The translations under genes were made by a program, and so were the position numbers. A stretch of DNA of 64,000 nucleotides from NCBI GenBank assembly GCA_025936115.1, contig JAICTZ010000004.1, positions 62,001 through 126,000 on the forward strand, read 5' to 3'. This stretch comes from Polyangiaceae bacterium (lineage in GTDB: Bacteria > Myxococcota_A > Polyangia > Polyangiales > Polyangiaceae). The notes under the pieces were generated by a model, which searched no databases, was not told the origin of the DNA, and saw only the letters and a program-made list of their open reading frames with translations. Shown one piece after another: positions 39,912-48,607 of the stretch (the stretch's first letter is position 1; each line of letters opens with the position of its first letter).

Positions 39912-41267
39912 TCAGTCGTAGTAATCACGTCCGAGGTGGGTGATGAGCTCTTCGCCCATGAGCCAGCGCAGCGTGTTTTTGAGCTTCATCGACTGAATGA
40001 ACAAGTCGTGCTCGGGATACAGATCCGGGCGGTGCATCGGGCTCTTGAAGAAGAAGCTCAGCCACTCCTGGATTCCGCTCAGGTTCGCGCGCTGCGCGAG
40101 ATCCATGAACAGCGCGAGATCGAGCACGAGCGGCGCGGCGAGGATCGAATCGCGGCAGAGAAAATCGATCTTGATCTGCATCGGGTAACCGAGCCACCCG
40201 AAGATATCGATGTTGTCCCAGCCCTCCTTCGCGTCGCCGCGCGGGGGGTAATACTCGATGCGAACCTTGTGATACATCTCGCCGTAGAGCGAGGGGTAGC
40301 GCTCGGGCTCCAGGATGTGCTCGAGCACGCCGAGCTTCGACACCTCTTTGGAGTGAAAGTTCTCGGGTTCGCCGAGCACTTCCCCGTCGCGATTGCCGAG
40401 GATGTTCGTGGAGAACCAGCCGTTCAGGCCGAGAGCGCGCGCTTTGAAAGCGGGCGCGAGCACGGTCTTCATCAAGGTTTGGCCCGTCTTGAAATCCTTG
40501 CCGGCGATGGCGACGTTGCGCTCGCGCGCGAGCTCCCAGGCCGCGGGGAAATCGACGCTCAGGTTCGGCGCGCCGTTGGCGAACGGCACGCGCTCCTGCA
40601 GACACGCCCACGCGTAGAGCGCCGATCCGGTGATGCTCGCGTCATTGGCGGCCAGCGCCTTCTCGAAGCTTTCGATGCTCTGGTGCGCCGCATTCGGTTC
40701 CACGAAGCGCTCCGTGCTGCCGCACCAAACCGCGACGGCGCGTTCGACGCCCTGCTCGCGTTTGAAGCGACGAATATCTTCTCTTAGCTGCTCCACCATT
40801 TCGGCTTTGTTGCGCGCCGCCTTCACGTGCGTGCCGCGCAGCCGCTTCACGTCCTCCTGATAGAAGGCACCCGCCATGGGCACGATTTTCCCGAGCTCGT
40901 CCGCGATGGGCGAAATGTGCCGCTCTTCGATCACCTTGCTTTCGCGAGCAACGGTGAGCGCGTCGTCCGGGAAAATATCCCAGGTGCCGAACACGAGGTC
41001 AGAAAGTCCCGCGAGGGGCACGAAGTCCGAAATGCGCGGTACGCGCCCTTCATTCCGTTTGCCGAGCCGAATCGTCCCGAGCTGGGTGATGGAGCCGAAG
41101 GGCTGACCGAGGCCGCGGCGGGCCAAAAGACAGCCCGCGATGAAAGTCGTGGCCACGGCGCCCATTCCGGGCAACAAAACCCCGAGTTTTCCCTGCGGGG
41201 CGTCCACCTTGGGGCGCTTGCTCTCCGAGCTCGACTCGGTGTGTGTCGGCGCTGAACGCATCGTCAT
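39912..41267 (-). CDS. ino1: myo-Inositol-1-phosphate synthase
   Basis: 451 residues from ATG 41267 (a second ATG is at 41261). Rossmann motif LGVLLPGMGAVATTFIAG, then LGTIRLGKRNEGRVP, the AVWCGSTE segment, the active-site stretch VAIAGKDFKTGQTLMKTVLAP and GWFSTNILGNRDGEVL, the counterpart of the 'S.N.LGN.DG' motif. The family converts glucose-6-phosphate to inositol-3-(1-)phosphate with NAD as cofactor. Cytosolic. It is the first gene of the six-gene cluster, separated from the phosphatidyltransferase by 108 bp that hold no other gene. Confident on family. Confidence 0.92.
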   Translation of the reverse strand: MTMRSAPTHTESSSESKRPKVDAPQGKLGVLLPGMGAVATTFIAGCLLARRGLGQPFGSITQLGTIRLGKRNEGRVPRISDFVPLAGLSDLVFGTWDIFPDDALTVARESKVIEERHISPIADELGKIVPMAGAFYQEDVKRLRGTHVKAARNKAEMVEQLREDIRRFKREQGVERAVAVWCGSTERFVEPNAAHQSIESFEKALAANDASITGSALYAWACLQERVPFANGAPNLSVDFPAAWELARERNVAIAGKDFKTGQTLMKTVLAPAFKARALGLNGWFSTNILGNRDGEVLGEPENFHSKEVSKLGVLEHILEPERYPSLYGEMYHKVRIEYYPPRGDAKEGWDNIDIFGWLGYPMQIKIDFLCRDSILAAPLVLDLALFMDLAQRANLSGIQEWLSFFFKSPMHRPDLYPEHDLFIQSMKLKNTLRWLMGEELITHLGRDYYD

Positions 41268-41279
41268 TGTGTCGCCCTG

Positions 41280-41307
41280 GACTTAGTTCCGTTCGCCCTC
41301 ATGTCAA
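41280..41307 (-). promoter_or_regulatory. Candidate sigma-70-type promoter of the inositol-lipid operon
   Basis: On the minus strand TTGACA (41307-41302), a perfect -35 box, is followed after 16 bases by TAAGTC (41285-41280), a weak -10. It would start transcription about 5-10 nt before the ino1 start region, giving a very short leader. The rest of the 263-bp gap up to 41530 shows nothing else I can support. Confidence 0.35.
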
Positions 41308-41530
41308 GGAACGTGTGCAAGCGGAGTGCCGCAATTCGCGCGTTCCAATGACGCAGTCGCGCACGCGGCGTACGGAAGCGTAGCTGGGCGCTACACCGTG
41401 ACCGGAACGCGCGCCCGATCAGGTTCGCGGGCCGAGGTGATCCACCCGGCTCCTGCATCTCATTCTTGGACGCGCGTGACTGCCGCGCGAGCATTCGCGC
41501 AGAGTCGCGAGCATGGGTGGGGGCGCGAAA

Positions 41531-44236
41531 CTACGGTCCCGCGTCCGCCAACACCCGTCGGAGTGTCTCGAGATCCAGCGGCTTGCCGAGCACGCGCGCA
41601 AAGCCCGCCTCGAGCGCGCGCTCGCGGATGTCGGCGAGACTGCGGCCGCTCAGAGCGATGAAGTACGTCTCCGCGAGCCCCGGCGTGCGCCGGAGAGCCA
41701 CGCCGAGCTGGTAGCCGCTCATGCCGGGCCCGAGCTCCACGTCGCACACCACGATCTGCGGCCGAAATTCGCGCGCGAGCGCGAGGGCGCTCTCGGCGTC
41801 GAAGGCCACGCGCACCTCGAACTGTTCGAGCTCGAGCAGCTCGCCGAGACTGCTCGCGATCTCGGCGTCATCGTCGATGACGAGCGTACGGCGCCCGCGG
41901 CCGAACGGCAGGTGTCGCTTCTGCTCGAGCGCCGTCGCGATCGCTTCGCTAAGTGCGTTCGCGTCGAAGGGCTTCGACAGGAGGACCGACTCCGCTTCGA
42001 GTTGTCCCTCGCGCACGAGCTCGTCGCGGGGATGCGCGGACATGTAGATCACGCCGAAGGCCTTGTTGCGCCGGCCGAGCTCGCGGCTGAGCTCGCCGCC
42101 GAGCATGCCAGGCATCATGACGTCGCTAATCATGAGGTCGATGCTGAGACTCGGGTCCTCGCAGAAGCCAATGGCTTCGTCCGCGTCGGCGGCCGAGAGA
42201 GCGCGATAGCCGAGCGCTTCCAAGTAGTTTTCGACCGTGAGGCGCACGAGCGGATCATCGTCCACCAAGAGCACGGTCTCACCCCCCGTGCGCGGAGGTC
42301 GCGACGAGACCGGCGGAAGCTGCGAGGAGCGCTTGGCGATCGGCAGCGCGACGCTGATCGTGGTGCCGGCACCTTGGGTACTCTCGAGCCCCACGCGGCC
42401 GCCGAGCCGGCGCGCCAGCGCAGCGACCGTGGCGAGTCCGAGGCCCGTGCCCCTGCCTCCGCGCTTGGTCGTGAAGAAGGGTTCGAAGACGCGCGCCTTC
42501 ACGGCGGCGCTCATGCCCGTGCCGGTATCGCCGACGCTGAGGATCACTTCCTCGCCCTCGAGCTCCGTGGAAAGCACGACCGCGCCGCCTGCCGGCATGG
42601 CATCGCGCGCGTTCGTGGCGAGGTTCACGAGGATCTGCTCGATGTCGCCCGCCTCCCCCTTGACGCGCACCTCCGGCGCCTGCCCCACGATCGAGAGAGC
42701 AATCCCCGGCCCGAGGAGGCTCTCGACCAGATCGCGCGCGCCGAACATGACGTCATCGAGCACGATTTGACCGTCGCTGAGCCGGCGCGTGTCGCCGATG
42801 CGCAGGATTTGCTTGGCGAGCTTCGCGCCGCGCAACATGCCGTCGCACGCGCGTGACAGGTAACCGCTCGCCGGATCGGCCGGCTCGAGCCGGCGCTGGG
42901 CAAGCTGCACGCAGCCGCCGATGCCCATCAAGATGTTGTTGAAATCGTGGGCCACGCTGCTCGCGAGCGTGCCCATGGCTTCGAGTCGCTGCGATTGGCG
43001 GAGCTCCTCGGTGAGCTCCCGCTCGCGCGTCACGTCGCGTACGACGCCAGTGATGCGGTCGCGGTCGGGAGAGACGTCGGCCCGGTCGCGGATGGTGCGC
43101 ACGTCGCCGCTCGCCGTGACGATCCGGTACTCGAGGTCGTACGGAGCGCCGTCGCGCGCGGCCTCGGCCGCGTCGCTCACGAGCAGGCGATCCTCGAAGT
43201 GGACCCACTCGAGCCGCGGCCAGAGCGTGTGTTCATGCGCGACGAGCGGGCGGCCGTAGATCCGGGCGAACGCGGAGCTTGCGTACAAGCTTTTTCCGGT
43301 GCTCGCGGAGGCGACGTAAAATGCGTCCTCGAGGTGCGCGGCGATTTCGTTGAAGCGGAGCAGCGCTTCGGCGCGTTCTGCCTGCTCGCGCCGCCGCTCG
43401 CTGAGATCGCTGACCAGCACGAGGAATTTACGCTCTCCCCCGCGCGGCGCGGCGAGCGCGACCTCGACGGGGAGTCGCTCGCCGTCCCCAACGTGCAGAA
43501 AGAGCTCGACGCGCTCACCTCGGGGCACCGAGGCCACTCCAGGGATCAAGCGTGGCAGCGGTGTGCCGAGCAGCTCCCTGCCCGAGCGGCGGAAGACGCC
43601 CTCTGCCACCGCATTGAACGAGACGACGCGGTAATTCTCGTCGAGCTCGAGCAGCGCGTCGGTCGAGAGCTCGCCGATGGCGCGTCGCTCGGCGTCACGC
43701 TCCGCTATGACCACGCCCAGCGCACGCAGGTCACGCTGGTCCTCCATCGCGACGATCACGCTCGAACCCACGCGGGCGAGCCGCACCTTGGCCGCGATCG
43801 ACGTCGGGACGCGATGCAGGAGCGAAACCACGAGCGAGCCGCGACCTTCGGGGCCGAGAACGCCGGCGAGCACGCCACGGAACGACTCGCCGTCCGCGGC
43901 GGGCATGAGGTCGGTGAAAGCTCGCCCCACGAGCGCGCGACGTTCGAGCTCGAGTAGCTCGCTCGCGGCGTAATTCGCGCGTTCGATCCGCCCCGAAAGG
44001 TCGAGCGTCAGGTAAGCGACGGGCGAGAGCTCGTAGAATTCGAAGGAACGCTCCCGCTCGGCGGCGAGCTCGACACGCGTTCGCTCGAGCTCCTCGGCTT
44101 GCAGCTCGAGCTCGTGTCTGTGCACCTCGAGCTCGTGCAACAGATCGAACATGCGATCGGCGCCGGCCGGCGTGGTGCGCGGCTCGAGCCGACCCTGCGT
44201 TGGCTCCCCCGAACGATGTTCCCCGCTCCCCGCCAT
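41531..44236 (-). CDS. Hybrid histidine kinase with three PAS domains and two receivers
   Basis: 901 residues from ATG 44236. An N-terminal coiled coil (LLHELEVHRHELELQAEELE) leads into PAS 1 (LSPVAYLTLDLSGRI), PAS 2 (STDALLELDENYRV) and PAS 3 (a PAS-PAC unit ending GVVRDVTRERELTEELRQ). H box ASSVAHDFNNILMG, N box NLATNARDAMPAG, G boxes DTGTGMS and GTGLGLATVAALA. Two receivers follow: the first with LLVDDDPLVR and LMISDVMMPG, the second with LVIDDDAE and VVCDVELGPGMSG. The LHELEVHRHELE opening is typical of kinases that partner CheB-CheR fusions. It starts 1 nt after the stop of the CheB-CheR gene, so they are co-translated. Soluble. Confidence 0.9.
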   Translation of the reverse strand: MAGSGEHRSGEPTQGRLEPRTTPAGADRMFDLLHELEVHRHELELQAEELERTRVELAAERERSFEFYELSPVAYLTLDLSGRIERANYAASELLELERRALVGRAFTDLMPAADGESFRGVLAGVLGPEGRGSLVVSLLHRVPTSIAAKVRLARVGSSVIVAMEDQRDLRALGVVIAERDAERRAIGELSTDALLELDENYRVVSFNAVAEGVFRRSGRELLGTPLPRLIPGVASVPRGERVELFLHVGDGERLPVEVALAAPRGGERKFLVLVSDLSERRREQAERAEALLRFNEIAAHLEDAFYVASASTGKSLYASSAFARIYGRPLVAHEHTLWPRLEWVHFEDRLLVSDAAEAARDGAPYDLEYRIVTASGDVRTIRDRADVSPDRDRITGVVRDVTRERELTEELRQSQRLEAMGTLASSVAHDFNNILMGIGGCVQLAQRRLEPADPASGYLSRACDGMLRGAKLAKQILRIGDTRRLSDGQIVLDDVMFGARDLVESLLGPGIALSIVGQAPEVRVKGEAGDIEQILVNLATNARDAMPAGGAVVLSTELEGEEVILSVGDTGTGMSAAVKARVFEPFFTTKRGGRGTGLGLATVAALARRLGGRVGLESTQGAGTTISVALPIAKRSSQLPPVSSRPPRTGGETVLLVDDDPLVRLTVENYLEALGYRALSAADADEAIGFCEDPSLSIDLMISDVMMPGMLGGELSRELGRRNKAFGVIYMSAHPRDELVREGQLEAESVLLSKPFDANALSEAIATALEQKRHLPFGRGRRTLVIDDDAEIASSLGELLELEQFEVRVAFDAESALALAREFRPQIVVCDVELGPGMSGYQLGVALRRTPGLAETYFIALSGRSLADIRERALEAGFARVLGKPLDLETLRRVLADAGP

Positions 44237-44237
44237 C

Positions 44238-47162
44238 TTAGTTCCTCGTATCGGTGAGGTCCGTGAGCACCGCGCTCACGCCGGTCACCGTGCCGTCGGG
44301 CGCCGCGATCGGCTCCAAAAACAAATCATAAATCTTGTTGTTGTCGTCGTCGCCCGCCGAGACGCGGACGCGCTCGCGCGTGCGCTTGCCTTCCTCGAGC
44401 ACGCGGCGCTTGAGTTCCATTACGGTCTCGGCGTCGCCGTCCCGCAAGAGCTCGCGTTCCGTGCGTCCCGCGATTTCATTCGGCCAACGCCCGAAGATGC
44501 GACCGAACGCCCACTCGTAACGAAGCTCGCGATCTTGGAGCGACACGCCCGTCGCCGAGCTGCCGAGCGCCGCGAGCAACCGGCGCGTCTGCTCTTGCAG
44601 GCCACGCACTTTGGTGACGTTGACGAACGTGACCACCAGGCCGTCGATCATGTTGTCCGTGGTGCGATACGGCAAGATACGCATCAAATACCAGGAGCCG
44701 TCGTCGCTTTGGACCTCGACCTCCTTGAACACGAGCGTCCGCAGCACCTCCCGCGCGTCTTCGATCAGCGTCGTGTAGCGCAGGTTCGAAACCAAGTCGC
44801 CGAGTGGACGGGACACGTCGGAAGGGATCAGCCGGATCACGCGTTTTGCCTGCTCGGTGTAGCGCTTGATGTTGAGTTTGTTGTCGAGAAAGATCGTGGC
44901 GATGTCGGTCGCGTTGAGCAGGTTTTTCATGTCGTCGTTGGCGCGCGACAGCTCGTCGACCTTGCCCCGCAGCTCCGTGTTCACCGTCTGGAGCTCCTCG
45001 TTGAGTGACTGCATTTCTTCCTTCGACGTCTCGAGCTCCTCGTTCGCGCTCTGCAGCTCCTCGTTCATGGACTGCAGCTCCTCGTTGGCGGACTTGAGCT
45101 CCTCGTTCGCGGTCTCGAGCTCTTCGATCGTCGTTTGATGCACTTCCTTGGACTCCAAGAGCTCGCGCTCGAGCTCCTGGATACGCCCCGATTCGCCCGG
45201 ATCCGCGCGGTTCGGCGCCTTGCCGTCCGCTTCCGGCTCGAGCGGCTCCGGCGTCTCGAACGAGACGAGGAACAAGCCGCGCAACGCCTCCGGCGCCGTC
45301 AAGCGCTTCACTCGCAAATTGACGCGCGTAAAATCGCCGTTCGTCTTCACGCGCACGTTCCGGTGCACGACCTCCCCAACCGTGCTCGCCGCCTGACGCA
45401 CGGCGAGTGTGAGCTCGAGCTGCAAGCCCTCCCGCGCCATATTGTAGATGTTGGCGCTGCCCTGGGGACCCGAGGCAGGCTCGAGGAAGTAGCCAGTGCG
45501 CCCCTGGATATGAACGATCTCGCCCGTCTGCTGCATGATGACGGTCGGAGGTACGAGGTGCTGCAAGAGGGCGCGTTCGATGACGTGCGCGAGCGCGGGT
45601 TCCGTGCGCCGGCCGGGCAGGAGCGCGACGACCGACTCGCGAACACCGAGCTCCGGCCCGTGCGAGTGGACTTCCGGGATATACGTCCCAGCCGGCACCT
45701 CGCGCCGCGCAAACACTTTCCACTTCTTGTCGAGCGGCTCGAAGAGCGGGCTATAATTGCCGATCGTCTCCGACGAGCCCAAAAACAGCACGCCGCCCGG
45801 CTTGAGCGAATAGTGGAACAGCGGGATGAGCCGCCGTTGCACCTCGGCGTTCAAGTAGATGAGCAGATTGCGGCACACGAGCAGATCGAGCTTCGTGAAC
45901 GGAGGGTCCTCGACCAGGTCCTGCGTCGCGAACACCACCATTTCGCGCACGTCCTTCTTGACGCGATAGTGCCCGTCTTCTTGGGCGAAAAAGCGCTCGA
46001 GCCGCTTCGGGCTCACGTCGGTCGTGATGGCAGCCGGGTAGATCCCGGCGCGGGCGAAATCTACCGCTTCCGGATCGAGGTCCGTCGCGAAGATCTGGAT
46101 ACCGTAGTGAGCGTCCGCCGCCTCCAAGTGCTCGCGCATCAGCATGGCGATCGAATACGCTTCTTCGCCCGTCGAGCAGCCCGTCACCCAGCAGCGCACG
46201 ACGTAGCCGTCGGGCTTGCCCTCGAAGATGGCGTGTAGGCCGCTCGCATCGAGCGCGTTGAAGGCCTCGGCATCGCGAAAGAACGAGGTCACGCCGATCA
46301 AAAGCTCGCGAAAGAGCAGGTCGAGCTCCTGCGGGTTCGCCTGCAAGAACTGCAGGTAATCGCGCGGTGATTCGAGCTGGTGCACGTCGATGCGCCGCGC
46401 GATACGCCGGCCGGTCGTACTCGCCTTGTAGTGGGAGAAATCGTGACCGGTGCGGTGCCTGAGCAGCACGAAGATGCGACTCGTGACCTCGCTCGTGTCG
46501 CTGCCGGCATCGACGCCGAGGCTGAGCTGCCGGCGCATGGGACCACGCGCGAACGCGAGCAGCCGCCGCGCCATGTCGCGCGGCGGGAGCACGAAGTCGA
46601 GCACGATCGACGTGTTGGCGCTGTGCGGCATGCCGGAGTAGCGAGCGCTCTGCTCGTCCTGAGCCATGGTCAGGCCGGAAGCGGCCTTGATTTCTTTGAG
46701 CCCGAGTGTTCCGTCCGTACCGGTGCCAGAGAGGACGATGCCGACGGCTCGCTCCTTGAAGTCTTGCGCGAGACAGCGAAAAAAGAAGTCGATGGGCAGC
46801 GGCTTCGGCGCGTCTGCTTGCGGCTCGAACAAGTGAAAGCGGCCGTTCAACAGAGCGAGCGTCATGCCGGCCGCCGGGATGTACACGTGGTTCGGCTCGA
46901 GCACGGTGCCCTCCTCGATTTTGACGACGGGCATGCGGCTGTGGCGCGCGATGAGCTCGGGCAAAATACTCAGGCGGCCGGGGGCCAGATGCGTGAGCAC
47001 CACGAAAGCCATACCGGGCTCAGCCGGCAGCTCCATGAAGAACTCCTCGAGCGCCTCGAGCCCGCCCGCCGATGAACCGAGACCGACGACCAGATGCTCC
47101 GACTGGTGGTCCGCCGCTTCCCGCTCGGTTTGCTCGGTATCGTCTCGGTCCGACTCGCTCAC
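44238..47162 (-). CDS. CheB-CheR fusion with coiled coil and PAS domains
   Basis: 974 residues from GTG 47162 (GGTGG just upstream); TTG 47186 would add 8. CheB methylesterase domain (about 20-205) with GLGSSAGG, THLAPGR and LSGTGTDGT holding the Ser, His and Asp of the triad. CheR methyltransferase (about 225-480) with GVTSFFRD, WVTGCSTGEEAYS, FATDLD and LVCRNLLIYL. A glutamate-rich coiled coil built of NEELQS heptads (about 655-715) separates it from a PAS domain (TDIATIFLDNKLNIKRYT) and a second PAS near the end. Such proteins modify receptors by reversible methylation or feed hybrid kinases. No receptor is seen in the window. Confidence 0.92.
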   Translation of the reverse strand: MSESDRDDTEQTEREAADHQSEHLVVGLGSSAGGLEALEEFFMELPAEPGMAFVVLTHLAPGRLSILPELIARHSRMPVVKIEEGTVLEPNHVYIPAAGMTLALLNGRFHLFEPQADAPKPLPIDFFFRCLAQDFKERAVGIVLSGTGTDGTLGLKEIKAASGLTMAQDEQSARYSGMPHSANTSIVLDFVLPPRDMARRLLAFARGPMRRQLSLGVDAGSDTSEVTSRIFVLLRHRTGHDFSHYKASTTGRRIARRIDVHQLESPRDYLQFLQANPQELDLLFRELLIGVTSFFRDAEAFNALDASGLHAIFEGKPDGYVVRCWVTGCSTGEEAYSIAMLMREHLEAADAHYGIQIFATDLDPEAVDFARAGIYPAAITTDVSPKRLERFFAQEDGHYRVKKDVREMVVFATQDLVEDPPFTKLDLLVCRNLLIYLNAEVQRRLIPLFHYSLKPGGVLFLGSSETIGNYSPLFEPLDKKWKVFARREVPAGTYIPEVHSHGPELGVRESVVALLPGRRTEPALAHVIERALLQHLVPPTVIMQQTGEIVHIQGRTGYFLEPASGPQGSANIYNMAREGLQLELTLAVRQAASTVGEVVHRNVRVKTNGDFTRVNLRVKRLTAPEALRGLFLVSFETPEPLEPEADGKAPNRADPGESGRIQELERELLESKEVHQTTIEELETANEELKSANEELQSMNEELQSANEELETSKEEMQSLNEELQTVNTELRGKVDELSRANDDMKNLLNATDIATIFLDNKLNIKRYTEQAKRVIRLIPSDVSRPLGDLVSNLRYTTLIEDAREVLRTLVFKEVEVQSDDGSWYLMRILPYRTTDNMIDGLVVTFVNVTKVRGLQEQTRRLLAALGSSATGVSLQDRELRYEWAFGRIFGRWPNEIAGRTERELLRDGDAETVMELKRRVLEEGKRTRERVRVSAGDDDNNKIYDLFLEPIAAPDGTVTGVSAVLTDLTDTRN
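45000..45138 (-). repeat. Heptad-coding repeat in the CheB-CheR coiled coil
   Basis: The DNA repeats a 21-nt pattern (core CTCCTCGTT on the plus strand) that encodes successive heptads such as ANEELKS, MNEELQS and SNEELET-like units. It is a coding repeat found generally in this protein group and not a separate element. Confidence 0.6.
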
Positions 47163-47216
47163 GCCGCCACCTGTCCGATATTGCAACGGCGACAGAGACG
47201 CCGCCGTGGGCTCGCG

Positions 47217-47244
47217 AATATAGCTGTGGAAAAACGCAGCACAA
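47217..47244 (-). promoter_or_regulatory. Candidate promoter of the CheB-CheR/kinase pair
   Basis: On the minus strand TTGTGC (47244-47239), 16 bases, then TATATT (47222-47217), a good -10. It lies 55 bp before GTG 47162 in the 168-bp gap that separates this pair from the cheB gene. Nothing else is evident in that gap. Confidence 0.35.
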
Positions 47245-47354
47245 TGCGAACCTGCAATTCCGCCGATCGGCGCGGCAAAATGCCGCGCTCATGCGAGCAT
47301 CACTGGGTTGCAAACGGCGGGTGATGCTGCTTCAGCGGTCAGCCCCCAGCGCGC

Positions 47355-48107
47355 TCAGCGCCGACGCAGCCGTTGAAGTTCCGCCAGAACGCCAACGGCA
47401 GTTCGATCATAACCGCCGACGCGCATCGAATTCCGCTGCTGGCCGGTGCGGAGGGCCGGCAGCTGCTGCTTACGAGGCAAGCGTCGCACGCCCGGCACTC
47501 TCGAGGCGCGGTCGAGGCTCGCCCCCGCGACGAGCAGCGCGAGCAGGTTCGAGGCCGAGTCCGACTTGAACGCGATGTCGACGTCGTCGTACGAAATCGC
47601 GTTGACCGGCATCGACGGTGCCTCGGCTTCGGCCGGCTCTTGCACGAGTGAAAGGCCGCCCTGCTGCTTGATGCGGATTAACCCCGCGACACCGTCGCTC
47701 AGGTTACCCGTGAGGAGCACCCCGATGACACGTGGCCCGTAGCTTGCTGCGCCGGACGCGAACATCACGTCGATGGCGGGCCGCACGAATTGCTGCTTGG
47801 GCCCCCGATCGAGCCAGACGGCCCCGCCTCGAAACTGCATGTGATGATCCGGAGGCGCCAGGTAGACGGCTCCCCGTTCGAAGAGCTGCCCGTCGCGCCC
47901 CTCGCACACGGGAATGCAGGCGTGAACCCCGAGTACGTCGGCGAGACTCGAGGCGAACGTCGGGCTACGGTGCACGGTGATGCCGACGGCCGCGTGAAAT
48001 TCCCGAGGTAGTCCGGCGAGCAAACGCTTCAGTACGGGAATGCTGCCCTGCGAGCCACCGATGAGAATGACGTTGCGAGCGGGAGCTCCGGGCAAGGACG
48101 TGCTCAT
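47355..48107 (-). CDS. cheB: Receiver-less CheB methylesterase
   Basis: 250 residues from ATG 48107. The CheB catalytic domain starts at once: IGGSQGSIPVLKRLL with Ser19, TVHRSP with His46 and TGNLSDGVAG with Asp138. The spacing (27 and 119) is close to that of the classical enzyme. There is no N-terminal receiver domain, so phosphorylation control is absent or provided by another protein. The last 50 residues are basic and low in complexity. ATG overlaps the stop of the preceding gene (ATGA). See the next entry for what looks like its missing C-terminal domain. Confidence 0.88.
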   Translation of the reverse strand: MSTSLPGAPARNVILIGGSQGSIPVLKRLLAGLPREFHAAVGITVHRSPTFASSLADVLGVHACIPVCEGRDGQLFERGAVYLAPPDHHMQFRGGAVWLDRGPKQQFVRPAIDVMFASGAASYGPRVIGVLLTGNLSDGVAGLIRIKQQGGLSLVQEPAEAEAPSMPVNAISYDDVDIAFKSDSASNLLALLVAGASLDRASRVPGVRRLPRKQQLPALRTGQQRNSMRVGGYDRTAVGVLAELQRLRRR

Positions 48108-48607
48108 CGGCTATTCCCCTCTAGCGAGGCCTTCATCGGCGATGGTCCCTCGCTGTCGATCAAGTCTTTTAGAAATCTGAGGTGACGCTCTGCCAGGGCG
48201 AGCCGTTGGGTAAGCACCGAGCGCCGCGGCGAGTCGGGTTTCAGTTGCTCACGTACGTCGAGCGCGCGGTAAAGCTGGATGAGCTCCTCGAGCGTTTCGA
48301 CCGTGGACCAGAGTGAGTCCTCGAGTTGCTCTTCCTTTGCAGCAACGAGCGTGTCGGCCGAGAACGCATGTCCGACACGACAACGGAACGAGAGCCAGCC
48401 GCTAGTCCCGACCGGCGAGACATACAGGACACCCGGACACTCGGCGCAACCGATGTCCGCGGGGACCGAGGGCTCACCCTCCAGCTTCTTCCGGCCGAAC
48501 AAGTCTGCAAGGTCTGTTTCCGTCATGGGCGGACCGGGCTCCTCCGTGACATTGCCGGTGAATTCCGGCACCTTGAACAGGCGCGGGCGATGCCGTTCGT
48601 GGCTCAT
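48104..48607 (-). CDS. Stand-alone CheB C-terminal domain-like protein
   Basis: 167 residues from ATG 48607, with GGAAG 5 nt upstream. The centre has a two-Cys pair IGCAECPG and a later CRVGHAFS, making a probable zinc-ribbon (SFRCRVGHAFSADTLVAAK), then a helical tail LEDSLWSTVETLEELIQLYR and LTQRLALAERHLRFL. This is the segment normally fused C-terminal to CheB domains in one group of chemotaxis proteins ('FRCRVGHAYSPESLL...LE.ALW.AL..LEE'). Here it is a separate protein whose stop overlaps the start of the receiver-less cheB by 4 bp. The pair may reassemble. Confidence 0.7.
   Translation of the reverse strand: MSHERHRPRLFKVPEFTGNVTEEPGPPMTETDLADLFGRKKLEGEPSVPADIGCAECPGVLYVSPVGTSGWLSFRCRVGHAFSADTLVAAKEEQLEDSLWSTVETLEELIQLYRALDVREQLKPDSPRRSVLTQRLALAERHLRFLKDLIDSEGPSPMKASLEGNSR

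Noticed and set aside
40868..41267. Possible second start and alternative function (saccharopine-type or other Rossmann enzyme) for the inositol-phosphate synthase
   Set aside because: The later GKDFKTGQT and STNILGNRDG segments are specific to inositol-phosphate synthases.
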